DNA of 64,000 nucleotides from JAHEKD01 sp965215945 (GTDB taxonomy: Bacteria > Pseudomonadota > Gammaproteobacteria > Arenicellales > JAHEKD01). Position 1 is the first letter of the stretch. Each line of letters opens with the position of its first letter. The notes below the pieces were generated by a model that was not told where the DNA came from, made no database searches, and worked only from the letters and a program-made list of their open reading frames with translations. Positions 1-8,858 of this stretch are shown in pieces. The stretch covers positions 1 through 64,000 of the forward strand of contig CBDCFC010000008.1 of the NCBI GenBank assembly GCA_965215945.1, written 5' to 3'. A program made the position numbers and the translations under genes.

Positions 1-111
1 ACTGAGCCAAAAACCAGCCGTACGCGCGACACCCGGCAGGCGTTCGGGGCCGAGCACTACCAGCATGATAGTAGCGATAACAGCAAGCTCCCAAAAACCG
101 ATGTCAAACAT
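1..111 (-). CDS. tatB: Sec-independent translocase subunit TatB (N-terminal part)
   Basis: The reverse strand encodes 37 residues before the window ends. They begin MFDIGFWELAVIATIMLVVL and continue with GPERLPGVAR, the glycine-proline-glutamate hinge after a single transmembrane helix that defines TatB. TatB works with TatC as the twin-arginine signal-peptide receptor in the inner membrane. It follows tatA with a 22-bp gap, so the two are cotranscribed, and tatC is expected beyond the left edge. The start ATG is at 111. The identity is firm even though only the N-terminus is visible. Confidence 0.93.
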   Translation of the reverse strand, partial: MFDIGFWELAVIATIMLVVLGPERLPGVARTAGFWLS

Positions 112-133
112 CAGCTAGTCCCAAAAATGAAAA

Positions 134-397
134 TTAAGAGGATGATTTATCTGAGGACGCGCTATTTTCGTCTTTGACTTTGTCGACAGCTTCTGACACT
201 TTATTTTCCAGCTGTTCTACTTCGTCCTCGACTTCAGCCTCAGCTTCTTCCTGGCCTTCTTTCATTGAGTCTTTGAAATTCTTGACCGCACCACCTAAAT
301 CGCCACCCATATTTTTAAGTTTTTTAGTGCCGAAAATCAAAACCACGATCAATAAAATAATTAATAATTGCCAGATGCTTATACCGCCTAATCCCAT
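134..397 (-). CDS. tatA: Sec-independent translocase pore subunit TatA
   Basis: This 87-residue protein has an N-terminal membrane helix (about residues 7-22, IWQLLIILLIVVLIFG), the FGTKKL hinge, and an amphipathic helix beginning KNMGGDLGGAVKNF. An acidic, flexible tail with a serine-rich end follows. This is the TatA/E layout; oligomers form the channel for folded proteins. Length and motifs are typical. It lies just upstream of tatB on the same strand. In many gammaproteobacteria tatA directly follows hisE; here four other genes separate them (see findings). Confidence 0.96.
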   Translation of the reverse strand: MGLGGISIWQLLIILLIVVLIFGTKKLKNMGGDLGGAVKNFKDSMKEGQEEAEAEVEDEVEQLENKVSEAVDKVKDENSASSDKSSS

Positions 398-519
398 GAG
401 GCATAACTCCTAAATAGTAAATGTTTGCAGACCGAGCATTATACTGACAATCGGTCTGATTTTATGAATATATCTCAGGAACCTCTAATTAAATTAGAGA
501 CTCTCTTAAACCATATTCT

Positions 520-1953
520 GTGTATAAGATTGTATTTGGGTTCCAATCTGTAATAATGCAAGCATTTCAAGCCAATATAAGACCTGATATGTCTGTCGAT
601 ATACTTGATGAATATTTAAAGCACTATCCTGAAACTCGCTATATAGATGCATTTTACAGCGATTTATCAGGGATTGTCCGTGGTAAACGCTATCCAATTA
701 GCACAGCTGATAAAATCTTTAAATCCGGCCTGATGATGCCGGGTTCTTCATTCTTATTGGCGGTCACGGGCGAATCAATGGACCCCTGCGGTTTGGGTTT
801 TTCTGATGGCGATCCGGATGAATTCGCGGTAATTGTAAAAGACTCACTACAACCCATGCCCTGGGCACAAATCCCGACAGCCCAGGTCCAACTCACCATG
901 CAGGACCAAAATGGCGCCCCTTATTATTACGAACCCAGAAATGTTTTAGGGCGCGTCGTCGAACAATTTATATCTTTAAATCTAACGCCAGTGGTCGCCT
1001 TTGAACTTGAATTTTATCTGTTTGACTTAAAGCGTGATAAGAACAATCAATTGCGCCCTCCCATCGCACCATTAACTGGCAAGCGAAATAATGAAACGCA
1101 GGTTTATAGCCTGGCCGAACTCGAAGATTATGCCGTTTTTATTGAAGATGTTATTCAAGCCTGTGAAATCCAAAACATAAAAGCCGGGGCAATCACTGCC
1201 GAGTATGCCCCCGGGCAATTCGAGATTAATTTAGAACATTTGGACGATCCGCTAAAGGCAGCCGATCAAGCAGCCATGTTTAAGCGTATTGTTCGTGGTG
1301 TTGCTAGAAAACATGACATGCGTGCCAGTTTTATGTCCAAACCATATCTTGATAACGCTGGCAGCGGTTTACACATGCATATAAGTTTGATTGATGCGAA
1401 TGGCAATAATGCATTCAACGGTGGTGGTGAATTTGGTAATGATAATTGCATAAGCTCAACTTTAAAAGCTGCTATCGGCGGCTTGTTAGAAGCGCATCCG
1501 GAGTCTATGGCGTTTTTTGCGACCAATGTGAATGCTTATCGGCGCTATGTACCGAATATTTTCGTACCAACTGCACCGAGCTGGGGACTGGAGAACAGAT
1601 CTGTAGCGATAAGAATTCCCAAGAGCCTAGGCAAAGCGAGGCGTATCGAACATCGTGTTGCCGGAGCTGATGCAAATCCATATTTATTACTGGCAACGTT
1701 GCTAGCCGGCATGCATCATGGTATTACCGAACAACTAGAACCCGGCCCCGAATGGCGAGGTAATGCTTCAGACAAACTGTCATCACAAGTTCCTTTTGAT
1801 CTGAGGTCGGCTATAAAAAAAGTCAGACAAGGCGATATATTGAATCATTACCTGGGTGAAAAATATATTAATGCTTATTGCGAATGCAAACGTCTGGAAT
1901 ATGAAGCGTTTCTAGAGCGCAATATTCAAGATGAAGCCAACTGGTATTTGTAA
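520..1953 (+). CDS. puuA: Glutamine synthetase family protein, PuuA-like (gamma-glutamylputrescine synthetase)
   Basis: A member of the GS-I fold ligases. The catalytic part shows FELEFYLFD, AEYAPGQFEINLEH, AGSGLHMHIS, NRSVAIRIP and RVAGADANPYLLLA, which carry the metal, glutamate and ATP ligands. The sequence resembles E. coli PuuA more than GlnA, for example LKHYPETRYIDAFYSDLSG near the start and EPRNVLGR. PuuA ligates glutamate to putrescine, but other amine substrates are possible in this family. The longest frame starts with GTG at 520. ATG at 556 or 589 (MSVDILDEYL) are plausible alternatives, and no strong ribosome-binding site decides among them. It is transcribed divergently from tatA. 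No other puu genes are nearby, so the pathway role is inferred. Confidence 0.82.
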   Translation: MYKIVFGFQSVIMQAFQANIRPDMSVDILDEYLKHYPETRYIDAFYSDLSGIVRGKRYPISTADKIFKSGLMMPGSSFLLAVTGESMDPCGLGFSDGDPDEFAVIVKDSLQPMPWAQIPTAQVQLTMQDQNGAPYYYEPRNVLGRVVEQFISLNLTPVVAFELEFYLFDLKRDKNNQLRPPIAPLTGKRNNETQVYSLAELEDYAVFIEDVIQACEIQNIKAGAITAEYAPGQFEINLEHLDDPLKAADQAAMFKRIVRGVARKHDMRASFMSKPYLDNAGSGLHMHISLIDANGNNAFNGGGEFGNDNCISSTLKAAIGGLLEAHPESMAFFATNVNAYRRYVPNIFVPTAPSWGLENRSVAIRIPKSLGKARRIEHRVAGADANPYLLLATLLAGMHHGITEQLEPGPEWRGNASDKLSSQVPFDLRSAIKKVRQGDILNHYLGEKYINAYCECKRLEYEAFLERNIQDEANWYL

Positions 1954-2358
1954 TTAGATTTCTCGCCATGTTGAACAAGCGTATACATCAGTTCAAGCCA
2001 GATGACATCACTAAGTCCGACTATTTTAAGTTAGAGAAACCTAATCCCGGGCTCGACCCGGGATTTCCCGAAACAAGCCCCTCGCCTTCACATGGAGACC
2101 CCGGCACCTTGGCCGGGGAACGAACTATATCCCGCACTTGCCCGTCCCGGGCTTGGCCTGGGATCTTCTTGCACCGACTTATTGGTTTCTTACGAAGACC
2201 CCGGCACTTCAGCCAAGGCAAGAATTGTATCCCGCACTTGTTGCGGGACCTCCTCATGCTGACTTATTGTTCTCTCACGGAGCCCCCAGCACCTTGGCCG
2301 GGGCAAGTGAATCCGGAGAGTATCTCTTAGTGTCATTTGTTTAGTTATTTCAACTTTA
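1954..2358. repeat. Intergenic cluster of GC-rich palindromic repeats
   Basis: This stretch of about 400 bases holds no convincing gene. It contains several short palindromes, including CCCGGGCTCGACCCGGG at 2046-2062, a CCCCGGCACC/GGCCGGGG hairpin at 2099-2118, and TATCCCGCACTTGTTGCGGG from 2229. They recur as a roughly 80-bp unit, in which a GGCCGGGG-type hairpin precedes a CCCGCACTTG hairpin, seen about three times up to 2320. Similar units occur at 21.2-21.3 kb and 50.9 kb. The pattern fits REP/BIME-type extragenic repeats. Open frames across it are by-products of the repeats. Confidence 0.7.
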
Positions 2359-3261
2359 ATGAAATCCAAATTCCTCCACCCCCGCTACTGGCCAACCTGG
2401 CTAGGTCTGGCCGTAGTCCGCCTACTGGCATTTTTGCCTTTGCCAATCTTGGCCGTATTTGGAAACGTTATTGGAGAACTAACTTACTATCTATTTGGAT
2501 CGCGTCGAAAAATCACTATGCGCAACCTGAGTGCGTGTTTCCCTGATTGGCCTGATGAAAAAATAAAATCCACCACAAAGCAATGCTTTCGATTAATCGG
2601 TCAGTCAGTTTTCTTTTCTGGTATTGGTTGGTGGGCCTCGCCCAAACGATTAAATCGGTTAGTCTCCGTTACACAGCGCAGACATTATGACCAAGCTTTA
2701 GCTGAAGGTAAAAATATTATTCTTTTGGCGCCCCATTTCTGTGCGCTTGAATTTGGAGGTCTTGTTTTATCACAAGAGCGTCCAATGATAACCATGTATC
2801 AAAACACCAAAAACCGTCTAGTTGATAAATTCGTAAAACAGGGGCGTGGACGATTTGATGGAGTGCTAGTCGAACGTAAAGAACCGTTACGCAATCTGAT
2901 TAAGCTCATCCGTAAAGGTTATCCATTTTATTATCTGCCCGATCAGGATGCCCGAGGCAAAGGCATTTTTGCACCATTTTTTGGGGTTCAGGCCAGTACG
3001 ATTCCTTTTCTTGGAAAGTTTGCAGCCATGTCCAATGCCGTGGTGATTCCGATTTCAACAAAAATATTGCCTTGGGGAAAAGGATTCGAGGTAAGACTGG
3101 GTGCACCGTTAGAAAATTACCCCTCTGGCAATGAACTTATCGATACAACTGCCATGAATAAAGCTATAGAAGATGTGGTTGCACCAATGCCTGAACAATA
3201 TTTCTGGGTACATAAACGTTTTAAAACCAGGCCTGAAGGTGAGCCATCGTTTTATACATAA
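2359..3261 (+). CDS. LpxL/LpxM (HtrB)-family lysophospholipid acyltransferase
   Basis: This 300-residue protein has an N-terminal hydrophobic segment (about residues 14-38) and the HtrB-family catalytic motif APHFCALEFGG, an HX4E dyad near residue 122. It also has the conserved YYLPDQDARGKGIFAPFFG block. Such enzymes move acyl chains from acyl-ACP to lipid A precursors, or in some paralogues to ornithine lipids, at the inner face of the inner membrane. Which acyltransfer step it performs cannot be read from sequence alone. The stop codon touches the following flavoprotein frame, so the two may be cotranscribed. Confidence 0.85.
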   Translation: MKSKFLHPRYWPTWLGLAVVRLLAFLPLPILAVFGNVIGELTYYLFGSRRKITMRNLSACFPDWPDEKIKSTTKQCFRLIGQSVFFSGIGWWASPKRLNRLVSVTQRRHYDQALAEGKNIILLAPHFCALEFGGLVLSQERPMITMYQNTKNRLVDKFVKQGRGRFDGVLVERKEPLRNLIKLIRKGYPFYYLPDQDARGKGIFAPFFGVQASTIPFLGKFAAMSNAVVIPISTKILPWGKGFEVRLGAPLENYPSGNELIDTTAMNKAIEDVVAPMPEQYFWVHKRFKTRPEGEPSFYT

Positions 3262-4665
3262 TTGGATATTCGATATACTGAAGCAGTGAAATCCAGAGAC
3301 TATTCAAACTCTATCAATAAGCTGAAAGATATTCTTGGCGATCAACTGGTAACATCCGACACCGTCTGTCACCAGCACGGTAATGATGAATCATTTCATG
3401 AACCTCATGCCCCAGATGCAGTCTTGTTTGCACGCAGTAAGGAAGACGTCATTAAAGCCATAAGTATTTGCCATGAATATCACACTCCTGTGATTCCATA
3501 TGGCACGGGAACATCATTAGAAGGCCATGTTGCCGCCTTGCATGGCGGACTGTGCATTGATGTTAGCAATATGAATAATATTACCGCTGTTCATATTGAA
3601 GATTCCGATTGCATCGTTCAACCAGGCGTCAGACGCGTTCAACTCAACGAATATCTGCGTGATACAGGTTTGTTTTTTCCCATTGACCCAGGTGCGGACG
3701 CTTCTATTGGCGGCATGGTTGCAACTCGCTGCTCAGGTACCAATGCGGTGCGCTATGGTACGATGAAAGATAATGTTCTTGCCCTGGAAGTTGTACTGGC
3801 TAATGGTCAAATAATCAAAACGGCCAAAAGAGCAAAAAAAACGGCCGCTGGGTATGATTTGACATCGCTATTCATCGGTTCGGAAGGCACGCTGGGATTA
3901 ATAACCGAAATCACCTTGAAGCTTTACGGCATTCCTGAAACCATCGCTTCAGCGGTATGCACGTTCCCAAGCGTCGATGACGCCGTCAACACAACGATTA
4001 TGACAATTCAATCCGGTATTCCAATTGCACGTATCGAATTGATGGATGAGATGAGTATTAAGGCTGTCAATGCTTATTCAAAGCTTGAATTAGAAATTGC
4101 CCCAACTTTATTTATGGAATTTCACGGTTCTCCGGCATCGGTAAAAAATCAATCGGAAACAGTGGCGGAGATAGCAAAAGAATATGGCGGCAGCAATTTT
4201 AACTGGACGACCAACACGGAAGAACGCAATAAACTCTGGCAAGCCCGCCATGACGCTGCTTACGCATGCAAGGCTTTACGTAAAAACTGTGAATTCATGG
4301 CGACGGATGTTTGTGTGCCGATTTCCAGGCTGGCCGAATGTATTGTTCAAACACAACGGGATATTAAGGAATCTGAATTGCTCGCACCTATCCTCGGCCA
4401 CGTTGGTGATGGAAATTTTCATCTGGCTTTAGTTATTGACCCAACGGATTCTAACGAAGTCGAAAGAGCAAAAGCTCTACACACACGCATGATTGCCCGT
4501 GCAATCTCCGTGGACGGCACGTGTACCGGTGAACATGGTATAGGTTACGGAAAAATAAATTTTCTTGAGCAGGAACTGGGGCAAGCAACCGAAGTGATGA
4601 AACAAATAAAAATGGCGCTGGATCCGCAAAACATCATGAACCCTGGAAAGATTATCAGAACATAA
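3262..4665 (+). CDS. FAD-linked D-lactate/glycolate dehydrogenase family protein (GlcD/LDHD type)
   Basis: A flavoprotein of the VAO/PCMH family. The N-terminal FAD-binding domain shows PYGTGTSLEGHVAALHGG and DPGADASIGGMVATRCSG. The C-terminal cap domain has GHVGDGNFHLAL and GTCTGEHGIGYGK, the metal and flavin contacts of GlcD and mitochondrial-type D-lactate dehydrogenases. The closing MNPGKI motif is present. The probable reaction is oxidation of a D-2-hydroxy acid to the keto acid with electrons passed to cytochrome or quinone. The frame opens with TTG at 3262, but GTG at 3286 is an equally good start. It lies directly after the acyltransferase. The exact substrate is uncertain. Confidence 0.85.
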   Translation: MDIRYTEAVKSRDYSNSINKLKDILGDQLVTSDTVCHQHGNDESFHEPHAPDAVLFARSKEDVIKAISICHEYHTPVIPYGTGTSLEGHVAALHGGLCIDVSNMNNITAVHIEDSDCIVQPGVRRVQLNEYLRDTGLFFPIDPGADASIGGMVATRCSGTNAVRYGTMKDNVLALEVVLANGQIIKTAKRAKKTAAGYDLTSLFIGSEGTLGLITEITLKLYGIPETIASAVCTFPSVDDAVNTTIMTIQSGIPIARIELMDEMSIKAVNAYSKLELEIAPTLFMEFHGSPASVKNQSETVAEIAKEYGGSNFNWTTNTEERNKLWQARHDAAYACKALRKNCEFMATDVCVPISRLAECIVQTQRDIKESELLAPILGHVGDGNFHLALVIDPTDSNEVERAKALHTRMIARAISVDGTCTGEHGIGYGKINFLEQELGQATEVMKQIKMALDPQNIMNPGKIIRT

Positions 4666-5271
4666 TTAAAACGACGAATCCGGCTCTTTTAAAAATTCTA
4701 TTTCCTCTGTGGTTGATTCGCGCCCCAAAATTTCATTACGATGAGGAAAACGACCAAACCGTTCGATAATGACTAAATGTTTATCTGCATAACCGACAGC
4801 CTCAGTATAAATCTTTTTTATATCTTCGGTTGGTGCATCGTCGACCATCGCTTGATAAGCGGCTACGCACTGACGCTGGTGATCGAGGTTCTCAGCGTGT
4901 TCGAGTGGTAAATAGTAGAAATATCGAAGCGGACGTGAAAGCGCCAGATCATGCCCAATATCAATTCCATCCAAACAAAATTTTAACGCCAGTGGATCAT
5001 GTTCAAAGGCCCCCGGGGTTCCGCGATAAATCTGCCGGCAGAATTGATCGATCAGAATAATACTTGCCAACCTGCCTTTCGGACTAGACAGCCAATACTC
5101 ATACTCACCGGCAATCAATTTCTCTACATCGTTAGTAAAAAGCTCTTTTATCTCTTCATCGGCCTGATCACTTTTACCAAACCATAAATCAAATCGTTCA
5201 TCGATAAACGTGGCTTCATTGACTGGATTTCCATACCAATAATCTATAATTTCCTGTATTCGAGTATCCAC
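4666..5271 (-). CDS. DUF924 family protein
   Basis: A 201-residue protein with features of the DUF924 family: an early DYWYGNP segment, RFDLWFG, the LIDQFCRQIYRG block and a late FGRFPHRNEILGRES motif. The family is predicted all-helical and cytoplasmic. No biochemical function is established that I can rely on. Its start overlaps the hisE stop by one base on the same strand, so it is probably translated from the end of the his transcript. That coupling is positional and need not imply a role in histidine synthesis. Confidence 0.85.
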   Translation of the reverse strand: MDTRIQEIIDYWYGNPVNEATFIDERFDLWFGKSDQADEEIKELFTNDVEKLIAGEYEYWLSSPKGRLASIILIDQFCRQIYRGTPGAFEHDPLALKFCLDGIDIGHDLALSRPLRYFYYLPLEHAENLDHQRQCVAAYQAMVDDAPTEDIKKIYTEAVGYADKHLVIIERFGRFPHRNEILGRESTTEEIEFLKEPDSSF

Positions 5272-5591
5272 TAGCGTTTCCGGGCCGCCTTTTCTTGATG
5301 ACCAGAAAGACCAAAGCGTCTTTCCAGTTCAGTTAAAACTTGATCTGGATGCAATCCTTGATCTACCAGCAAAATAAGTGAATGAAACCAGAGATCTGCC
5401 GTTTCATAAACAATTTTATTTTTATCACCCTCTTTTGCCGCCATCACAGTCTCTGTGGCTTCTTCACCAATCTTTTTTAATATTGAATCCAAACCTTTTT
5501 CATAAAGGCTGGCGACATACGAATTTTCAGGTGAGGCTTGCTTGCGCTGTTCCAATACTTTTGCCAACTCAGAAAGAATCGAATCACTCAT
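5271..5591 (-). CDS. hisE: Phosphoribosyl-ATP pyrophosphatase HisE
   Basis: HisE hydrolyses phosphoribosyl-ATP to phosphoribosyl-AMP, the second step of histidine synthesis. The 106-residue protein has the all-alpha NTP pyrophosphatase core: KIGEEATETVMAAKEGD supplies the acidic metal ligands, and VYETADLWFHSLILL is the second helix. It is separate from HisI rather than fused, as in many gammaproteobacteria outside the enterics. It overlaps hisI by four bases, which indicates translational coupling. Confidence 0.96.
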   Translation of the reverse strand: MSDSILSELAKVLEQRKQASPENSYVASLYEKGLDSILKKIGEEATETVMAAKEGDKNKIVYETADLWFHSLILLVDQGLHPDQVLTELERRFGLSGHQEKAARKR

Positions 5592-5980
5592 GCTTTAGCA
5601 CCATAAATCTCCTCGGCCGATTTTAAAATTGGATCGACATCTTCCCAATTATTTTTTTCGTTAAGCACACGGTAAAAACATGATTCACGACCGGTATGGC
5701 AAGCAATCCCTGCGTTGGACTCGACTTTCATTAAAATCACATCACCGTCACAATCGAGCCGCATTTCCCGAACTAACTGTGTATGCCCTGAGCTTTCACC
5801 CTTTTTCCAAAGTTTTTTTCGCGACCTTGACCAGTAAACCGCCTGCTTGCTTTGAACCGTTTGCCAAAGTGCCTCATGGTTCATCCAGGCAACCATTAGC
5901 ACCCGGTCTGTTTTTGCATCTTGTGCAATGACTGGCACCAAGCCGTCTTCAGTCCACTTTATGTCATCTATAAAATTCAT
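5588..5980 (-). CDS. hisI: Phosphoribosyl-AMP cyclohydrolase HisI
   Basis: HisI opens the adenine ring of phosphoribosyl-AMP, the third step of the pathway. The 130-residue protein shows VLMVAWMNHEAL, VYWSRSRKKLWKKGESSGH, DCDGDVIL and the C-terminal HTGRESCFYR that supplies zinc-ligand cysteines. Length is normal for a stand-alone HisI. Its ATG overlaps the hisF stop in a TAATG junction and it overlaps hisE downstream, so translation is coupled. Confidence 0.96.
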   Translation of the reverse strand: MNFIDDIKWTEDGLVPVIAQDAKTDRVLMVAWMNHEALWQTVQSKQAVYWSRSRKKLWKKGESSGHTQLVREMRLDCDGDVILMKVESNAGIACHTGRESCFYRVLNEKNNWEDVDPILKSAEEIYGAKA

Positions 5981-6763
5981 TACATTCTCACCGTATTACT
6001 CCCTTGGTTTTGCATATAATTCTTTAACTGTTCACTGATACTGTATTCTGCGAAGTGAAAAATACTGGCCGCCAGCACTGCATCAGCTTTCCCTATAGTT
6101 ATCCCTTCAACCAGAGTGCTGCAAGATTACCCACACCACCGGAAGCAATAACAGGAATAGAAACTGCGTTGGCTATAGCACTGGTCAACTCAAGCTCGAA
6201 TCCATCTTTGGTGCCGTCTCTGTCCATACTGGTGATTACCAGAAGCTCACCAGCCCCGAGTAATCGGCCATTTGCCTGGCCCATTGTACCGCATCCAGAC
6301 CCGTTTCACGTCGGCCGCCATGCGTAAAAATTTCATAGCCTGATATCAGTTACGCCGGATTTTCTGGCATCCAAGGCGACGACAATGCATTGCGATCCCA
6401 ATAAATTTGAAGCCTGTCCCGGATAAACTCGGGATTGGTCACCGCAGAAGTATTGATTGCTACCTTATCAGCACCGGCGTTTAATAACCTGGTAATGTCT
6501 TCAATTTGCCTGATACCTCCGCCAACGGCAAGTGGAATAAATATTTCACTGGCAACCTGCTCAACTACATGCAAAATCGTATCGCGTCCTTCATGGCTGG
6601 CGGTAATATCAAGAAACGTAATTTCATCTGCACCTTCTTCATCATAGCGCCGGGCCACTTCAACCGGATCACCCGCATCACGGATATCGACAAATTTAAT
6701 GCCTTTAACCACACGGCCATTATCGACATCAAGACACGGAATAATTCGTTTAGCGAGCGGCAT
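5980..6763 (-). CDS. hisF: Imidazole glycerol phosphate synthase cyclase subunit HisF (frame interrupted)
   Basis: HisF uses ammonia from HisH to form imidazole glycerol phosphate and AICAR. Three frame pieces together give a full-length (beta-alpha)8 barrel. The N-terminal piece (6350-6763) has MPLAKRIIPCLDVDNGRVVKG and the AVGGGIRQIEDI phosphate loop. A middle piece has ITSMDRDGTKDGF and VIASGGVGNL. A tail reads KADAVLAASIFHF, ending at the stop at 5980. Joining them needs single-base changes near 6420, near 6260 and twice near 6120, all in a gene that should be essential for prototrophy. Spliced length is about 258 residues, normal for HisF. I read this as sequencing error rather than decay. 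Confidence 0.85.
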
Positions 6764-7501
6764 AACTGATCAGCCAGTTGTTGGGCCTGAATACAAAATC
6801 CAAAGTGCCTTCATAAATGGCACGGCCGGTAATCGCTCCCATGACACCAGGCGAGGATAAAGCAGCCAAGGCCCGAATGTCATCAATATTTTTCACATTC
6901 CACCTGAAGCAATAACAGGCAAGCTGGTCGACTTTGCTAAATGATAAGTTGACTCAACATTGACACCGCTTAACATGCCGTCCCTGGAAATATCGGTATA
7001 AATAATTGCCGCCACCCTCATTTGCTCAAACCACTTGGCCACCTGAGTCACCGTCTTATCTGAGGTTTTTGTCCAACCGTCGACAGCCACATGGCCATCC
7101 CTAGCATCCAGACCAACGATAATTTTATCCGGATATTCTGCTGTCAATCGTTCGATAAATTGCGGTTCATTGACGGCCTTGGTGCCGATAATTAAATAAC
7201 TCACACCGGCTATCAAAATAGGCCTGCGCAGTTTCTAAATCACGAATACCGCCACCGATTTGGATAGGGAGATTGGGGTGATCGTTTACAAATTGCAGTA
7301 ATAGACTGTAAATGAACGGCGTTTACCGGATACTGCTCCATCCAGATCGACAATATGCAAGCGCCTGGCTCCCTGCTCGACCCATTGATCTGCCACTGCG
7401 GCTAACAGATCTGATGAGAAAACCGTGTCATCATTCAGATCACCTTGTCGCAAGCGCACACATTGTCCGTTTTTTATATCAATTGCGGGAATGATCAGCA
7501 T
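6750..7501 (-). CDS. hisA: Phosphoribosylformimino-AICAR ribotide isomerase HisA (frame interrupted)
   Basis: HisA isomerises ProFAR to PRFAR, the step before HisF/HisH. The start (MLIIPAIDIKNGQCVRLRQG at 7501) and the pieces PIQIGGGIRDLETAQAYF, GVSYLIIGTKA, IIYTDISRDGMLSGVN and LPVIASGGM are all present in order. They fall in different frames because of indels near 7318, 7205 and 6895, and possibly one near 6800. The span of about 250 codons matches HisA. The likely stop at 6750 overlaps the hisF start by 14 bases, but that last frame assignment is uncertain. Confidence 0.82.
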
Positions 7502-7518
7502 GATTTCTCTGTGCCTAA

Positions 7519-7606
7519 TGTCATACTGGAAAACGTAGAACGTTTGTCCAGTATCTCTTTAATAATTACTGGATTCCGGACATCGCTTCGCGATTCCACA
7601 ATGACG
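7519..7606. repeat. Short palindromic repeat element inside the his operon
   Basis: The gap between hisH and hisA contains an element bounded by inverted GTCAT and ATGAC ends. Inside are a hairpin (ATACTGGA at 7523-7530 pairing with TCCAGTAT at 7547-7554) and the segment GGACATCGCTTCGCGATTCC. The latter resembles the widespread bacterial repeats read as CATTGCGAGCGTAGCGAAGC on the other strand, one of which lies at 21358. It could act as an mRNA-processing or stabilising structure within the transcript. Confidence 0.6.
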
Positions 7607-7628
7607 GATAAAAGACAGTTCAACATCA

Positions 7629-8271
7629 TCAAACGTTCCAATTAATAAAGTTCTCAAATAACTTAAGCCCTACATGGTGACTTTTTTCAGGGTGGCACTG
7701 AATCGCAAAAATATTGCCTTTGGCAACTGCACTAGCGTAGTTGAGACCATATTCGGTTTCGCCAACAACCTGCTTGTGAATCACTGGCAAGCACGTAATA
7801 ACTATGCAGGAAATAAAACCAGCTATAGTCTGCTATCCCGTTCCAAAGTGGATGTGGTCGGGCAATTTTGACCTGATTCCAGCCCATTTGCGGCACTTTC
7901 ATCAACAAGCCATCATGGCCCAGTTTATTATTCTCGAATCGCACTACTTTGCCTTTGAACAAACCCAGGCATTCGTGACCACCATCTTCGTCGTTATAGT
8001 CAAACAATGCCTGCATGCCAACACAAATACCGAGCACCGGTTTATTATGTAATGCATTATTCAATGCCGATTTTAATTCTTGATCTGATAATGCCGACAA
8101 CCAACTACCGATTGCGCCCTGGCCAGGCAAAATGATTTTATCGGCCTGACTGATTTTTGAAGCTTGCCGCGAAATCTCAACCTTACAGTTCCTACCACCA
8201 ACAAATTCAGCAGCTTTAGCGACAGACCTGAGATTTCCAGTGCCCAGATCGATCACAACAATTTGGGTCAT
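7629..8271 (-). CDS. hisH: Imidazole glycerol phosphate synthase glutaminase subunit HisH (one frameshift)
   Basis: HisH is the class I glutamine amidotransferase that feeds ammonia to HisF. The main frame shows MTQIVVIDLGTGNLRSV, ILPGQGAIGSW and the nucleophile elbow PVLGICVGMQALFDY (catalytic Cys). After one extra base in the CC pair at 7769-7770 (displayed strand), the remaining frame continues GETEYGLNYAS and AIQCHPEKSHHVG, which carries the catalytic His and Glu. It ends at 7629. Corrected length is about 213 residues, normal for HisH. It overlaps hisB by four bases. Confidence 0.9.
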
Positions 8272-8858
8272 AAACTTCCTTTGGTTGACGGAATAACGTT
8301 TTGCATTCTATCGTCAGCTTGCAAAGCCATTCGCAATGCCCGACCAAATGCCTTGAAAATCGTCTCGGCAATGTGATGAGAGTTAATGCCGCGAATATTA
8401 TCGATATGTAAAGTCATGGCCGCATGATTGACCAATCCCTGGAAAAATTCCCTGACTAACTCGGTTTCAAAGGTGCCAATTTGAGCCCGGGTAAACGTTG
8501 CATCAAAACTCAGATGAGGCCGACCCGATAAATCAACAGCCACTCTGCTTAAAGACTCGTCAAGCGGCACATAAGCATGCCCATAGCGGTTGATGCCTTT
8601 TTTATCACCTACAGCTTCGGCCAAGGCCTGACCGAATACGATACCGATATCTTCCACCGTATGGTGATCATCAATTTCAAGATCGCCAGTGGCCCTGATT
8701 TTCATGTCTATCAGGGCGTGACGTGCAATCTGATCCAGCATGTGATCGAAAAAAGGCACACCAGTTTCCAATTCAGCTTTTCCACTACCATCAAGATCAA
8801 TTTCAACACAGATGTTGGTTTCGTTAGTATTACGTTCAATTTTACTGATACGGCTCAT
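8268..8858 (-). CDS. hisB: Imidazoleglycerol-phosphate dehydratase HisB
   Basis: This protein dehydrates imidazole glycerol phosphate to imidazole acetol phosphate. The 196 residues are the dehydratase alone, without the phosphatase domain fused in E. coli. Manganese-binding motifs are clear: PFFDHMLDQIARH, DDHHTVEDIGI, GHAYVPLDESLSR and NSHHIAETIFKAFGRAL. It overlaps hisC upstream and hisH downstream by four bases each, so the genes are translationally coupled. A separate histidinol-phosphatase must be encoded elsewhere. Confidence 0.97.
   Translation of the reverse strand: MSRISKIERNTNETNICVEIDLDGSGKAELETGVPFFDHMLDQIARHALIDMKIRATGDLEIDDHHTVEDIGIVFGQALAEAVGDKKGINRYGHAYVPLDESLSRVAVDLSGRPHLSFDATFTRAQIGTFETELVREFFQGLVNHAAMTLHIDNIRGINSHHIAETIFKAFGRALRMALQADDRMQNVIPSTKGSL

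Noticed and set aside
1968..2344. Open frames of 60-120 codons over the GC-rich repeats after the PuuA-like gene
   Set aside because: They are made of palindromic repeat units, are Pro/Arg-rich and have no ribosome-binding site. Frames exist on both strands because the repeats lack stops.
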